Made by a program: the position numbers and the translations under genes. This document shows positions 15,647-24,795 of a stretch of 64,000 nucleotides of DNA, one piece after another. The notes beneath the pieces were generated by a model. It did no database searches. It was not told the origin of the DNA and saw only the letters and a program-made list of their open reading frames with translations. Within the stretch, counting starts at the first letter, position 1. Each line of letters begins with the position of its first letter. The stretch spans positions 1-64,000 of the forward strand of contig NZ_JAUDUY010000002.1 in NCBI RefSeq assembly GCF_030380815.1. The letters are read 5' to 3'. The DNA comes from Robiginitalea aurantiaca (lineage in GTDB: Bacteria > Bacteroidota > Bacteroidia > Flavobacteriales > Flavobacteriaceae).

Positions 15647-17413
15647 ATGTCTTCATTTGAATCTTTAGGACTCATTGCTCCCCTGTGGGAAGCCGTCCGG
15701 GATCTCGGTTATGAGAATCCCACCCCAATACAAGAGGAAGTAATTCCTATGTTATTAAAGAGTGAAACCGATCTGGTAGCACTTGCCCAGACAGGTACGG
15801 GTAAGACCGCTGCCTTTGGCCTGCCTTTACTTCAAAAAACAGAAGCTGCACAGCGCACCACACAAGGGGTTATCCTCTCCCCTACCCGGGAGCTTTGCCT
15901 TCAGATTACCCGGGAATTAAAAAATTACGCAAAAAACCTTCCAGGACTTGGAATTACAGCGGTTTATGGAGGAGCAAGCATCCGCGATCAGGCTCGTGAA
16001 CTGAGTCGGAACCCACAGATCATCGTCGCCACACCGGGGCGTATTAAAGATATGATCGGCAGAGGTATGATCAATCTGACGGGAATCGGATATTGTATTC
16101 TCGATGAGGCCGATGAGATGCTCAATATGGGTTTCTACGAGGACATCAAAGATATCCTGTCTAAAACACCGGCGGATAAGTCAACGTGGTTGTTTTCAGC
16201 CACCATGCCCGGAGAGGTAGCCCGGATTGCCCGGGAATTTATGCACAAGCCCAAGGAGGTTACCATGGGCACCAAAAACAAGGCTACAGACACGGTGCGT
16301 CATGAGTACTATACCGTTTCGGGCAGGCATCGGTATGCCGCACTGCGCCGTTTAGTCGATTCAAACCCGGGGATCTTTTCGGTGATCTTCTGCCGAACCA
16401 AACGGGATACCCAGAAAGTTGCCGAGAAATTAATTGAAGACGGATACAACGCCGGAGCCATTCACGGGGATCTAAGCCAGAATCAGCGCGACATGGTAAT
16501 GGGGGCGTTCAGGAAAAAACAATCCCAATTGCTCGTAGCTACCGATGTGGCTGCAAGGGGTATTGACGTGGACAACATTACCCACGTAATCCATTATCAA
16601 CTACCGGATGAGATCGAGACCTATACCCATAGGAGCGGGAGAACAGGTCGTGCGGGTAAATCAGGGGTCTCCATGGTAATTATGACCCGCTCCGAAGTGC
16701 GCAGGGTGCGGCAAATTGAAAAGATAATCGGTCAGCCATTGGTTCAAAAGCAATTGCCGGATGGGATGGAGATTTGTGAAATCCAACTCTATCACCTCGC
16801 CAGCAAGATTCGCGATACGGAGATCAATCCTTCTATAGAGGGCTACGTTCCGGCTATTCGGGATGTCCTGGAGGACCTGAGCCGCGATGAATTGATCCAA
16901 AAGATGGTTTCAGTTGAATTCAGCAGGTTTTACGAATTCTACCATAAGAATTCCTCTCAGCTTTCCGAAGATTCTTCCAAATCCGTGGATTCCTCCGAAG
17001 TAGGTCAGGGACGCACCCGTTACTTTATTAACATAGGGGAACGCGACGGATTTGACTGGATGGAGCTCAAAGACTTGTTGAAGAAAGAGCTCGGTTTAGG
17101 AAAAGAGGATATTTTCCATGTGGATGTGAAGGACGGCTTTTCCTTCTTTAATACAGATTCGGTTTTCACCCCCTTAGTCCTGGAAACGTTTCGTCGCTTT
17201 TCATTAAAAGGGCGACCGATTCACGTCGAAATATCCAGTAATCCCAGGGATGGAAAGCGAGGAGGATTTCGCAAGTCCAAGAAAAAAGGATGGAAAAGTA
17301 CGGAAAGTACCGGGAAGAAGTCTTTCGCTTCTGGAAGCTCCTATCGGCACAAGAAAAAAACCAAGAAAGCGAAAAAAGCCAAGAAAGGTCCAAAGGGGCG
17401 ACCAGGTAATTAA
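15647..17413 (+). CDS. DEAD-box RNA helicase
   Basis: An ATP-dependent RNA helicase of the DeaD/CsdA-DbpA type, 588 residues. The Q motif is PTPIQEE, Walker A AQTGTGKT (47-54), DEAD 153-156, SAT 184-186, and motif VI HRSGRTGRAGK. The region around 465-540 matches a DbpA-type RNA-binding domain (RYFINIGERDGFDWMELKDLL). The last ~50 residues are a lysine/glycine-rich disordered tail (KKKTKKAKKAKK) that probably adds non-specific RNA affinity. Likely roles are ribosome assembly and mRNA turnover. Confidence 0.94.
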   Translation: MSSFESLGLIAPLWEAVRDLGYENPTPIQEEVIPMLLKSETDLVALAQTGTGKTAAFGLPLLQKTEAAQRTTQGVILSPTRELCLQITRELKNYAKNLPGLGITAVYGGASIRDQARELSRNPQIIVATPGRIKDMIGRGMINLTGIGYCILDEADEMLNMGFYEDIKDILSKTPADKSTWLFSATMPGEVARIAREFMHKPKEVTMGTKNKATDTVRHEYYTVSGRHRYAALRRLVDSNPGIFSVIFCRTKRDTQKVAEKLIEDGYNAGAIHGDLSQNQRDMVMGAFRKKQSQLLVATDVAARGIDVDNITHVIHYQLPDEIETYTHRSGRTGRAGKSGVSMVIMTRSEVRRVRQIEKIIGQPLVQKQLPDGMEICEIQLYHLASKIRDTEINPSIEGYVPAIRDVLEDLSRDELIQKMVSVEFSRFYEFYHKNSSQLSEDSSKSVDSSEVGQGRTRYFINIGERDGFDWMELKDLLKKELGLGKEDIFHVDVKDGFSFFNTDSVFTPLVLETFRRFSLKGRPIHVEISSNPRDGKRGGFRKSKKKGWKSTESTGKKSFASGSSYRHKKKTKKAKKAKKGPKGRPGN

Positions 17414-17489
17414 TAGTTAAGGGTATCCAAAAAATCTGGCGGTTGCACTTTTTTTTTTCTTTCTTCGCTTCCCCAGTGAGGTGGATCAT

Positions 17490-18272
17490 ATGACGCGACG
17501 CTTTCTTATACTCATATTTTTGCACTGTGGCATCCAGGGGATGGCCCAGGAAGGTGAAACCGCATCAGGAGGAAACCTTCTGGAAGCTGTTGTCATTAAC
17601 GCTCAGACCGATCGGCCACTGGAGAGCGTCCACGTAATCAATTTAAACCAGGTCATCGGAACCATAACGGACCGGGAAGGGGCCTTCTCGATACAGGCAG
17701 CTGTAAACGATACACTCTATATTTCCTATCTGGGGTTTAAGCCTCAGAAAATCCGGGTTACCAATGACATGTTTAAGTTTGAAGAGACTAAAATAGCCCT
17801 GACGGAACTCGCCTATGCCCTTGAAGAGGTCATCGTCCAGCCCTATCAGCTCACGGGGTACCTGGAGGTGGACGTAAAGAACCTCCCCATAAACAACGCG
17901 TATCAATACAGCATCTCCGGCCTGGCCGTGAGCTACGAAGGGGGCAGTAAGACCCCGGGGGCCGTATCAAAAGTCCTTGGGGCCATTTTGAATCCCGCGG
18001 ATCAGCTTCGGAATATTTTTGGCAGGCATCCCCAGCAAATGCGCAAATTGAGAAAAATCAAGGAGGATGATCAGATACGGGATTTACTCGCATCCAAATT
18101 TGACAGGACCACCCTGATGGAATTGCTCCAATTGGAAAGAGTCGATATTGAAGATATTCTGACGAACTGCAATTATTCCAAATCCTTCCTGATGACTGCC
18201 AATGACCTACAAATCCTGGATGCCATGAGCAGCTGCTACGAGGAATTCAAGGTCCTCAATAGAAAAAATTAA
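17490..18272 (+). CDS. Exported CarboxypepD_reg-like protein
   Basis: 260 residues from the ATG at 17490, which has a GAGGTGG just upstream; a GTG at 17481 is a less likely start. A signal peptide (MTRRFLILIFLHCGIQGMAQ) precedes a carboxypeptidase-regulatory-like beta sandwich at about 32-110 (AVVINAQTDRPLESVHVINL ... GTITDREGAFSI ... DTLYISYLGFKPQ). The C-terminal half is helical and charged, and I do not recognise it. Such stand-alone domains are common in Bacteroidota envelopes; the function is unknown. Confidence 0.8.
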   Translation: MTRRFLILIFLHCGIQGMAQEGETASGGNLLEAVVINAQTDRPLESVHVINLNQVIGTITDREGAFSIQAAVNDTLYISYLGFKPQKIRVTNDMFKFEETKIALTELAYALEEVIVQPYQLTGYLEVDVKNLPINNAYQYSISGLAVSYEGGSKTPGAVSKVLGAILNPADQLRNIFGRHPQQMRKLRKIKEDDQIRDLLASKFDRTTLMELLQLERVDIEDILTNCNYSKSFLMTANDLQILDAMSSCYEEFKVLNRKN

Positions 18273-18322
18273 ATTTTACTTTTCGGGGTGCATTTTATAG
18301 TTTTAGGAAAATTCCTGATTCC

Positions 18323-20041
18323 ATGCGCAGCATCCTGCTTCTTTTCCTCATTCCCCTGCTTTTTTGTACCTGCAAAACCGAGGGTGAAAAAAGCCCCACT
18401 CCTGTTTTAACTGAAAACGAAAGTCCAAAGGAGCTTGAGGAGCCCATCGAAAAATCAGGGAACAATGTGCCGTTTATGTGGGAAGCCGCAAGTGTGTACT
18501 TCTTGTTGACGGACCGTTTTAACAACGGTTCAACGGAAAACGACCTGAATTTTGACCGATCAAACCCCACGGGGCCCCTGCGCGGTTTTATGGGCGGTGA
18601 TATCGCGGGAATTACCCAAAAAATTCAATCGGGCTACTTTACCGATCTCGGCATAAATGCCATCTGGTTTACCCCTGTGGTAGAGCAGGTACACGGGGAC
18701 ACCGATGAGGGCACCGGGAATACCTATGCCTACCACGGATACTGGGCTAAGGACTGGACAGCCCTGGATCCGAATTTCGGCACATACGATGAGTTAAAGC
18801 AAATGGTTGAAGCAGCACACAAGCAGGGTATTCGTGTTTTGATGGATGTTGTCCTAAACCATACCGGTCCTGTTACTGTACAGGACCCCGCATGGCCGGA
18901 GGATTGGGTCAGGCAAAGCCCCACCTGTGATTTTTCCTCCTATGAAAACACGACTTCGTGTACCCTTGTGGCCAACTTACCGGACATTTACACAGACCGG
19001 GATGAGGCCGTGGAACTACCGGATGCCTTGCTGGCCAAATGGAAATCGGAAGGCCGTTTAAGCACAGAACTGGATGAACTTCAGAACTTCTTCCAGCGTA
19101 CCGGATATCCAAGGGCGCCCAGATTCTATATTATCAAATGGCTCAGCGACTACGTAAATACCTTAGGGATAGACGGGTTTCGCGTTGATACAGTGAAACA
19201 TGCCGATGAGAAAGCCTGGGCAGAATTGTATAAGGAAGCGGCTTATGCTTTTGAAAACTGGAAACGACGCAATCCTGACAAGGTGCTGGATGACCTCCCC
19301 TTCTATATGGTCGGTGAAGTATACAATTATGGAGCTTCGGGGGGACGCGAATTCGATTTTGGAGATCGCAAAGTAGACTATTTCGACTACGGATTTCAGG
19401 CACTGATCAATTTTGAACTAAAGAACGATGCCAAACAGGATTACGAATCCGTCTTTAAAAAATACAGCCGGCTTTTGCATACCAAGTTGAAAGGCCAGAG
19501 CATCTTGAACTACCTGACCTCCCATGATGACGGCGCCCCTTTTGATCCGGATCGTACACAGCCCTATAAGAGTGCCAATGTATTATTGTTGTCTCCGGGT
19601 GCCGCCCAGGTTTACTACGGAGACGAGACCTCCCGGGACCTCACCATTGAGGGAACTGTGGGCGATGCCACGCTGAGATCCTTTATGAATTGGGAGGAGG
19701 TCGATAGCCTGGAGCACACACAGGCAGTTCTTTCGCACTGGCAGAAACTGGGTCGTTTCCGTAGGGACCACCCGGCGGTCGGAGCCGGAAAACACAAGCG
19801 ACTTTCCAAAGCACCCTATGTTTTCAGTCGTACGCTTATAACCGATACCTTTAAGGATAAAGTTGTAGTAGGCCTGGAACTCCCTGAAGGGGTTAAAAAA
19901 CTTCGCGTAAAAGGTTTTTTTGGGGATGGCACTACCCTGAGGGATACTTATTCGGGAACCGAGGTCGTGGTTAAAAATGGACAGGTGGAACTCGATACCC
20001 CCTACGACATAGCTCTCCTTGAGGTTACGCCCATGGAATGA
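18323..20041 (+). CDS. MalS-like alpha-amylase lipoprotein (GH13)
   Basis: A 572-residue glycoside hydrolase family 13 alpha-amylase, closest in layout to the periplasmic MalS type. The N-terminus is a lipoprotein signal (LLFLIPLLFCTC, with lipidation at C15 or C17). The four GH13 regions are visible: DVVLNH at 175-180, GFRVDTVKH with nucleophile D289, GEVYN with acid/base E332, and SHDD with D402. An insertion with two cysteines (C202, C213) follows region I. It should cut internal alpha-1,4 glucosidic bonds of starch or glycogen at the cell envelope. No susC/susD pair is adjacent. It is convergent with the sulfatase gene. Confidence 0.92.
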   Translation: MRSILLLFLIPLLFCTCKTEGEKSPTPVLTENESPKELEEPIEKSGNNVPFMWEAASVYFLLTDRFNNGSTENDLNFDRSNPTGPLRGFMGGDIAGITQKIQSGYFTDLGINAIWFTPVVEQVHGDTDEGTGNTYAYHGYWAKDWTALDPNFGTYDELKQMVEAAHKQGIRVLMDVVLNHTGPVTVQDPAWPEDWVRQSPTCDFSSYENTTSCTLVANLPDIYTDRDEAVELPDALLAKWKSEGRLSTELDELQNFFQRTGYPRAPRFYIIKWLSDYVNTLGIDGFRVDTVKHADEKAWAELYKEAAYAFENWKRRNPDKVLDDLPFYMVGEVYNYGASGGREFDFGDRKVDYFDYGFQALINFELKNDAKQDYESVFKKYSRLLHTKLKGQSILNYLTSHDDGAPFDPDRTQPYKSANVLLLSPGAAQVYYGDETSRDLTIEGTVGDATLRSFMNWEEVDSLEHTQAVLSHWQKLGRFRRDHPAVGAGKHKRLSKAPYVFSRTLITDTFKDKVVVGLELPEGVKKLRVKGFFGDGTTLRDTYSGTEVVVKNGQVELDTPYDIALLEVTPME

Positions 20042-20098
20042 AGCAAGGGAAATAGACTATTGATTCCATTTTTTCCTTCCAGGACAATCCTGATCTTT

Positions 20099-21715
20099 TT
20101 ACTTTTTATCTATTCCTGCCTGGCGATACAAATCAATATAGTGCTGGTTAAGTTCATCTGAATCACCATACTGCTTGCGCAAAGCCTCCAATTTTTGCTT
20201 TAATTCCTGGACCACCTCCTCGTAGTCCGGGTTTTGGTACTGATTGACTAATTCGTTCTTATCGGTGTTTCGATCATACAATTCCCACTCGTCCACGTCA
20301 TAATAGAAATGCGCGAGTTTATAGTCCTCCGTAACGATACCATAATGACGTTTAACACTGTGAACTGCCGGGTATTCATAGTAGTGATAGTAAACCGCAT
20401 CCCTTTTAAACTCCTGGGGGTTACCCGAGAATAAGGGAAGTAGGCTCTCTCCTTGCATATCCTTTGGTATGGCAATCTGACACGCCTCTAGAAGTGTCGG
20501 GGCAAAGTCGAGGTTCTGAACCATTTTCGCACTGACACTTCCAGGAGTGATGACCCCAGGCCATTTTACAAGCAAAGGAGTTTTAAAGGACTCGTCATAG
20601 ATAAAGCGTTTGTCGTACCAGCCGTGCTCCCCGAGGTAAAAGCCCTGGTCAGAGGTGTAGATGATAAGGGTATTCTCATCCAGCCCATTCTGTTTTAAGT
20701 AGTCCAAAAGCCGCCCGACATTATCATCCACAGAAGAAATACACCCCAGGTAGTCCTGCATATAGCGTTGGTATTTCCATTTAATTTTCTCTCGTTCGGT
20801 CATTCCTGGCCAATTTGCCCGGAACCACTCATTGATGGAATCCAGCACCGGTTCGTAAAGCGCCTTTTGAGCATCATTCACACGGGAATCATATGGGCCC
20901 TCCCAACCCCACTCAAAGGAAGGCACATCTGGCAGTACTTCGCCCATCTCCTCCAATGTAACAGGTCGGATCTTACTGTCATGACTGTACTTCATGTGCC
21001 GAAGGAGGTTCATTTCCGCCGTTTTGGCTGCCGTTCCCCTATTCTCATAATCGTCAAAGAGGGTTTCTGGTTCCGGAAAGGTTTTTTGGGAGAATTCTTT
21101 GAATTTGTCAGGTCTGGGCCACCAGGGCCTGTGCGGTGCCTTATGCAGGTACATAAGCATAAAGGGTTGTTCCTTATTTCGCTTTTCCTCCAGCCAAGTA
21201 AGGGTGAGATCCGTAATAATATCGGTGGCATATCCCGTAATCGTTGTATCCCCCTCTTTGGTTATAAAATCGGGGTTGATATAATTGCCCTGGCCGGGAA
21301 GGATCATAAAATCATCTACCCCTTTGGGATTGTTGCCAAAGTGAAGTTTACCAAACATGGCCGTCTGGTAGCCCGCATCTTTAAAAAGTTGAGGAAATGT
21401 AACGTTTGTTGTGTCAAAAGGAAACCTATTGTCAATTTTTCCATTGATGTGGCTGTGCTTTCCCGTTAAAATCACAGCTCGGGAGGGGGCGCAGATGGAA
21501 TTGGTAACACAAGCATTGGTAAATAACATTCCCTCCTCCGCAATCCGATCGATATTTGGGGTCTCGATCAACTTGTCGGTATAGGCACTGATCGCCTGAT
21601 AGGCATGGTCGTCCGACATGATGAAAATTACATTCGGTCGTTTTTCAGACTGAGAGACCCCCCAAACATATGAGAGGCAACAGACCAGTATAAGGGCAAA
21701 TTTGGGTCGTGTCAT
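20099..21715 (-). CDS. Secreted S1-family sulfatase
   Basis: A formylglycine-dependent sulfatase of 538 residues from the ATG at 21715, chosen because it opens a signal peptide (MTRPKFALILVCCLSYVWGVSQ). Metal ligands D35/D36 lie in FIMSDDHAYQA. C75 in CAPSR is the residue converted to formylglycine by an external maturase, and K86 follows in LTGKHSH. The C-terminal SDQGFYLGEHGWYDKR carries the remaining ligands. It probably desulfates a carbohydrate outside the cytoplasm; the subfamily looks closer to GlcNAc-6-sulfatase-type enzymes than to arylsulfatases, but this is a guess. No other polysaccharide-utilisation genes flank it apart from the amylase. Confidence 0.9.
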   Translation of the reverse strand: MTRPKFALILVCCLSYVWGVSQSEKRPNVIFIMSDDHAYQAISAYTDKLIETPNIDRIAEEGMLFTNACVTNSICAPSRAVILTGKHSHINGKIDNRFPFDTTNVTFPQLFKDAGYQTAMFGKLHFGNNPKGVDDFMILPGQGNYINPDFITKEGDTTITGYATDIITDLTLTWLEEKRNKEQPFMLMYLHKAPHRPWWPRPDKFKEFSQKTFPEPETLFDDYENRGTAAKTAEMNLLRHMKYSHDSKIRPVTLEEMGEVLPDVPSFEWGWEGPYDSRVNDAQKALYEPVLDSINEWFRANWPGMTEREKIKWKYQRYMQDYLGCISSVDDNVGRLLDYLKQNGLDENTLIIYTSDQGFYLGEHGWYDKRFIYDESFKTPLLVKWPGVITPGSVSAKMVQNLDFAPTLLEACQIAIPKDMQGESLLPLFSGNPQEFKRDAVYYHYYEYPAVHSVKRHYGIVTEDYKLAHFYYDVDEWELYDRNTDKNELVNQYQNPDYEEVVQELKQKLEALRKQYGDSDELNQHYIDLYRQAGIDKK

Positions 21716-22040
21716 AAAAATAGGGTTATGCTTTGAAAATAGACTTGTGTACCTATCGTGGTAAAAGGAGTGCAATTCCCTCCTAAAACTAAGAATATTT
21801 ATCAACCCTCTTATTTCGGAGGGATTTCCGTCATGGTAAGGAATGACGCGATCACCATAGCCATCCCCCGCAATTCAATGCTCTCCATGTGTCTTAAATC
21901 TGTCTATTATAAGGGTCTCGGTAATAGAATATACCTTACTCTGTAATCCAACAACAATGACAAAATATAACATGAATTACCATTAGAAAAGACCTCCCCT
22001 TAAAATCGTTATTTTTGAAAAGATTTTGTGAATTACTACA
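21716..22040. other. Divergent intergenic region, sulfatase / LAL regulator
   Basis: 325 bp without a gene. It holds an imperfect inverted repeat, AATTCCCTCC (21774-21783) and GGAGGGATTT (21818-21827), and a TATTTTTG box at 22010-22017 that could be the -7 element of the LAL gene, 23 nt before its ATG. The remainder is A/T-rich with no recognisable RNA gene. Confidence 0.4.
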
Positions 22041-24677
22041 ATGGGGCATCACCCACTTAATGAAGCGTCCTTGAATCCTGGTAAATTCTTCAAACCTCCG
22101 ACCGGGCACGATTGCCTGAATCGGGAGAAGTTGTTTGGGATCTTGGATCAGGGAGCAGGGCTCCCGCTCACCATGGTGAGTGCCCCTGCCGGTTTTGGAA
22201 AGAGCACCCTGGTCAGTTCATGGCTGGAAACTCAGAACAGGGAGGCTGTCTGGTTTTCCCTGGATACCTCAGATGATTCCCTGCAACTTTTTTTACGTTC
22301 CTTTATCCATGCCGTACGCTATAAGTATCCGGATTTTGGCACTTCACTGGTTTCTATATTAAAAACACCAAACAAATTACCTGCCAGGGCCCTGATCAAC
22401 CCTTTCAATAAAGCCCTATCTGAGGTTCCCCGGGATTTGATTGTCGTACTGGATGACCTTCATGAGATTCGGGACACGGATATCCATGAGTTGCTTTTCG
22501 AAACATTTAAGTTCCCACCAAAGCGCATTCACCTCTTCTTGCTCTCCAGACACGATCCCCCTTGGCCCCTTAAAAGATTTCGGGCCAAAGGCTGGATTCG
22601 GGAAATCCATCCTCACGACTTGCTCTTCCAGACAAAAGACTTGCAGGATTTCATACACAGGAGGCGCCAGAGTATCAGTCAGGACGAATCAGACCGTATT
22701 ATGGAGATCACCGAAGGTTGGCCTGTAGGAATACGCCTGCTCCTTACAAGTAAACAGAAGACTTCAGGCACCCTCAATATCAATCTTGACAATCTTGAAA
22801 ACACCTATTTTCGAGAATTGCTGGAATATAGCGCCCTGGCCAACCCAATCAGTGGTGAGTTCAGTTTATGGATGTCTGCATTCGATGAATTCAACCATGA
22901 ATTGGGTGATTTTCTCCTGTTGAAGCTAAGAGGAAAAGGCAGGGACGCCCGGGAACTCATCGACCACTTGCGCGTGAGGGACTTGTTCGTTATCCCCTTG
23001 GATGACAGAAACTATGCTTTCAGATATCATCACCTCATTCGAGAGAATCTCTATGCCCATTTTCAGTTACAAAAGGATGCCAAATTAATTTACCAAGTGC
23101 ATAAACTGGGTGGGGATTGGTTCTCCTCAAAGGGTTTTCCAGAAACGGCCATAAATCATTATATCAGAGCCGGTGATACCTCAAGGGCTATTACCCTTTT
23201 CGAGGAATTGAAGCGGTCCTTCTTAAGAGAGACCGACTGGGGGGCTTTTCAATCCATCTTTAAGTTGTTTCCAAATGACATAATTCGGCAGCATTGGGAA
23301 CTCCAATTATCCAAAGCATGGCTCGCTACCTACGAGGGGGACCTGTTTACCATGTTCGAAATTACTTCTGCTCTCAGACCCGACATTTGGGACAACCCTT
23401 CTACGGATCCAGCCATAAAGGCGGAGTGGGCGGTATTAGAGGCCTACAGGCAATACAATATCGTTCAGGATTTCCAAAGAAGCCTGGAACTTTCTGAGTA
23501 TGCTTTGTCCAACCTTCCGGAAAATCATGCCTACGCCAGGGGGTTTGCGTGGATCTTTCTCGGAGGCTCCTTGCAAGTAACTGAAGGTACCGCAGAAGCT
23601 ATGGCCTATGTAAACGAAGGACTCAGGAGTACGGGTGATCCCCTTGTGAATTCCCATCAGTTGATGATATTGAATTATATCTATTGGATTGATGGTAACA
23701 TTCCGGAGCTTGTACGGACAGCCCATGTGCTTATCGGGATTGGGAAGAACAACAGTTCTCCGGAAGCGGAAGCCAACGGCCTTTATTTTTTAGGGATTGC
23801 TGAATATTCCCTTGGGAACTACATAAAGGCGACGAATTTTCTTCTAGACTTCCGATCATTACGGTTTAACACCATTGCCGCACACCACTTTATGGGACTG
23901 GCCTCACTTTGTCTTTGTCAGATTCCAGTAGGTGGAGAATTGCTGGAAAACGAAATCATTGGGGAGCTCGAGGACTTTGTGCAAAATCAAAAACACCCCC
24001 TCTTCAGTCTTTATCTGGAAGCCTTAAAGTTGGAGTTAATGTTGCGAAAGGGTCAATTAAAGGCTGCCTCTGGAAGGAAGGACATTTTTAGAGATATCCC
24101 CCTAACCCCCTTCACAAATAGCTTCAACCCGTATATCACCAAAGTGAAGGTTTACCTTTCAACCCCTTCGAAAGACAATTTAAATAAGGCCGAGGAGGAG
24201 ATTCAAAGGATAGAAGAATTGCTGGATCACACCCGCAATAAACGCTTTATGATCGACCTTGAAGTTTTGCAATCGCGACTATACTTTTTAAAAGGTGAAG
24301 AAGACCATGGAGAAACTCACCTGAAGGCCGCTTTGCAATTAGCGCGCCAATATCAGGTGATCAGCCCATTCTTGGAATTTGATGACCAGAGCTACGCCTT
24401 GTTGGGCGGGTACTGCCAATCGCATTTCCCGGTCATTTGGGAGAAACTCCATGAACGCAGGCCTTTGGGCGACAATCCTTCTTTGCCAATTCTGACCGGA
24501 AGGGAAAAGCAAGTACTCGAATTGATTTTGCAGAATCATTCCAACAAAGAAATTGGGGATAAACTGTATATCTCGGAGAAAACCGTCAAGCGCCATGCCG
24601 GAAACCTCTATAAAAAATTGGAAGTTGGGTCCCGTTACGAGGTAATATCGAAATTATCGAACCAGTTGTTCGTCTGA
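22041..24677 (+). CDS. MalT-like LAL-family LuxR transcriptional activator
   Basis: An 878-residue STAND-type regulator (large ATP-binding regulator of the LuxR family), similar in size and order to MalT. The N-terminal NTPase has Walker A SAPAGFGKST (47-56) and Walker B LIVVLDDLHE with D138/D139. A winged-helix and long helical-repeat (TPR-like) sensor region follows from about 330 to 800. The C-terminal LuxR helix-turn-helix occupies 818-878 (LTGREKQVLELI ... ISEKTVKRHAGNLY). In MalT, ATP plus an inducing sugar triggers oligomerisation. The inducer here is unknown. It lies directly upstream of the amidohydrolase and porin genes on the same strand, which are the obvious target candidates. 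Confidence 0.92.
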   Translation: MGHHPLNEASLNPGKFFKPPTGHDCLNREKLFGILDQGAGLPLTMVSAPAGFGKSTLVSSWLETQNREAVWFSLDTSDDSLQLFLRSFIHAVRYKYPDFGTSLVSILKTPNKLPARALINPFNKALSEVPRDLIVVLDDLHEIRDTDIHELLFETFKFPPKRIHLFLLSRHDPPWPLKRFRAKGWIREIHPHDLLFQTKDLQDFIHRRRQSISQDESDRIMEITEGWPVGIRLLLTSKQKTSGTLNINLDNLENTYFRELLEYSALANPISGEFSLWMSAFDEFNHELGDFLLLKLRGKGRDARELIDHLRVRDLFVIPLDDRNYAFRYHHLIRENLYAHFQLQKDAKLIYQVHKLGGDWFSSKGFPETAINHYIRAGDTSRAITLFEELKRSFLRETDWGAFQSIFKLFPNDIIRQHWELQLSKAWLATYEGDLFTMFEITSALRPDIWDNPSTDPAIKAEWAVLEAYRQYNIVQDFQRSLELSEYALSNLPENHAYARGFAWIFLGGSLQVTEGTAEAMAYVNEGLRSTGDPLVNSHQLMILNYIYWIDGNIPELVRTAHVLIGIGKNNSSPEAEANGLYFLGIAEYSLGNYIKATNFLLDFRSLRFNTIAAHHFMGLASLCLCQIPVGGELLENEIIGELEDFVQNQKHPLFSLYLEALKLELMLRKGQLKAASGRKDIFRDIPLTPFTNSFNPYITKVKVYLSTPSKDNLNKAEEEIQRIEELLDHTRNKRFMIDLEVLQSRLYFLKGEEDHGETHLKAALQLARQYQVISPFLEFDDQSYALLGGYCQSHFPVIWEKLHERRPLGDNPSLPILTGREKQVLELILQNHSNKEIGDKLYISEKTVKRHAGNLYKKLEVGSRYEVISKLSNQLFV

Positions 24678-24715
24678 TAATCTCTCGACGAGAAATACTT
24701 ATAAAAGCTGCTGAT

Positions 24716-24737
24716 AGGACCAAAATTGGTCCTTTTT
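24716..24737 (+). terminator. Short hairpin with T run after the LAL gene
   Basis: AGGACCA (24716-24722) pairs with TGGTCCT (24727-24733), followed by TTTT. It is a compact, moderately convincing intrinsic terminator 39 bp beyond the regulator's stop codon. It separates the regulator from the amidohydrolase transcript. Confidence 0.55.
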
Positions 24738-24795
24738 GGGTCTTTTGAAGCCTTTACATTTTAACGATCTTGTGAAACTATATACTGAAGAACTT

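Noticed and set aside
20768-21469. A 233-codon open frame on the plus strand
   Set aside because: Antisense to the sulfatase gene, whose active-site motifs are intact.
24736-24795. Upstream TTG start of the amidohydrolase
   Set aside because: It begins within the T run of the preceding terminator hairpin and would put 20 residues before the signal peptide.
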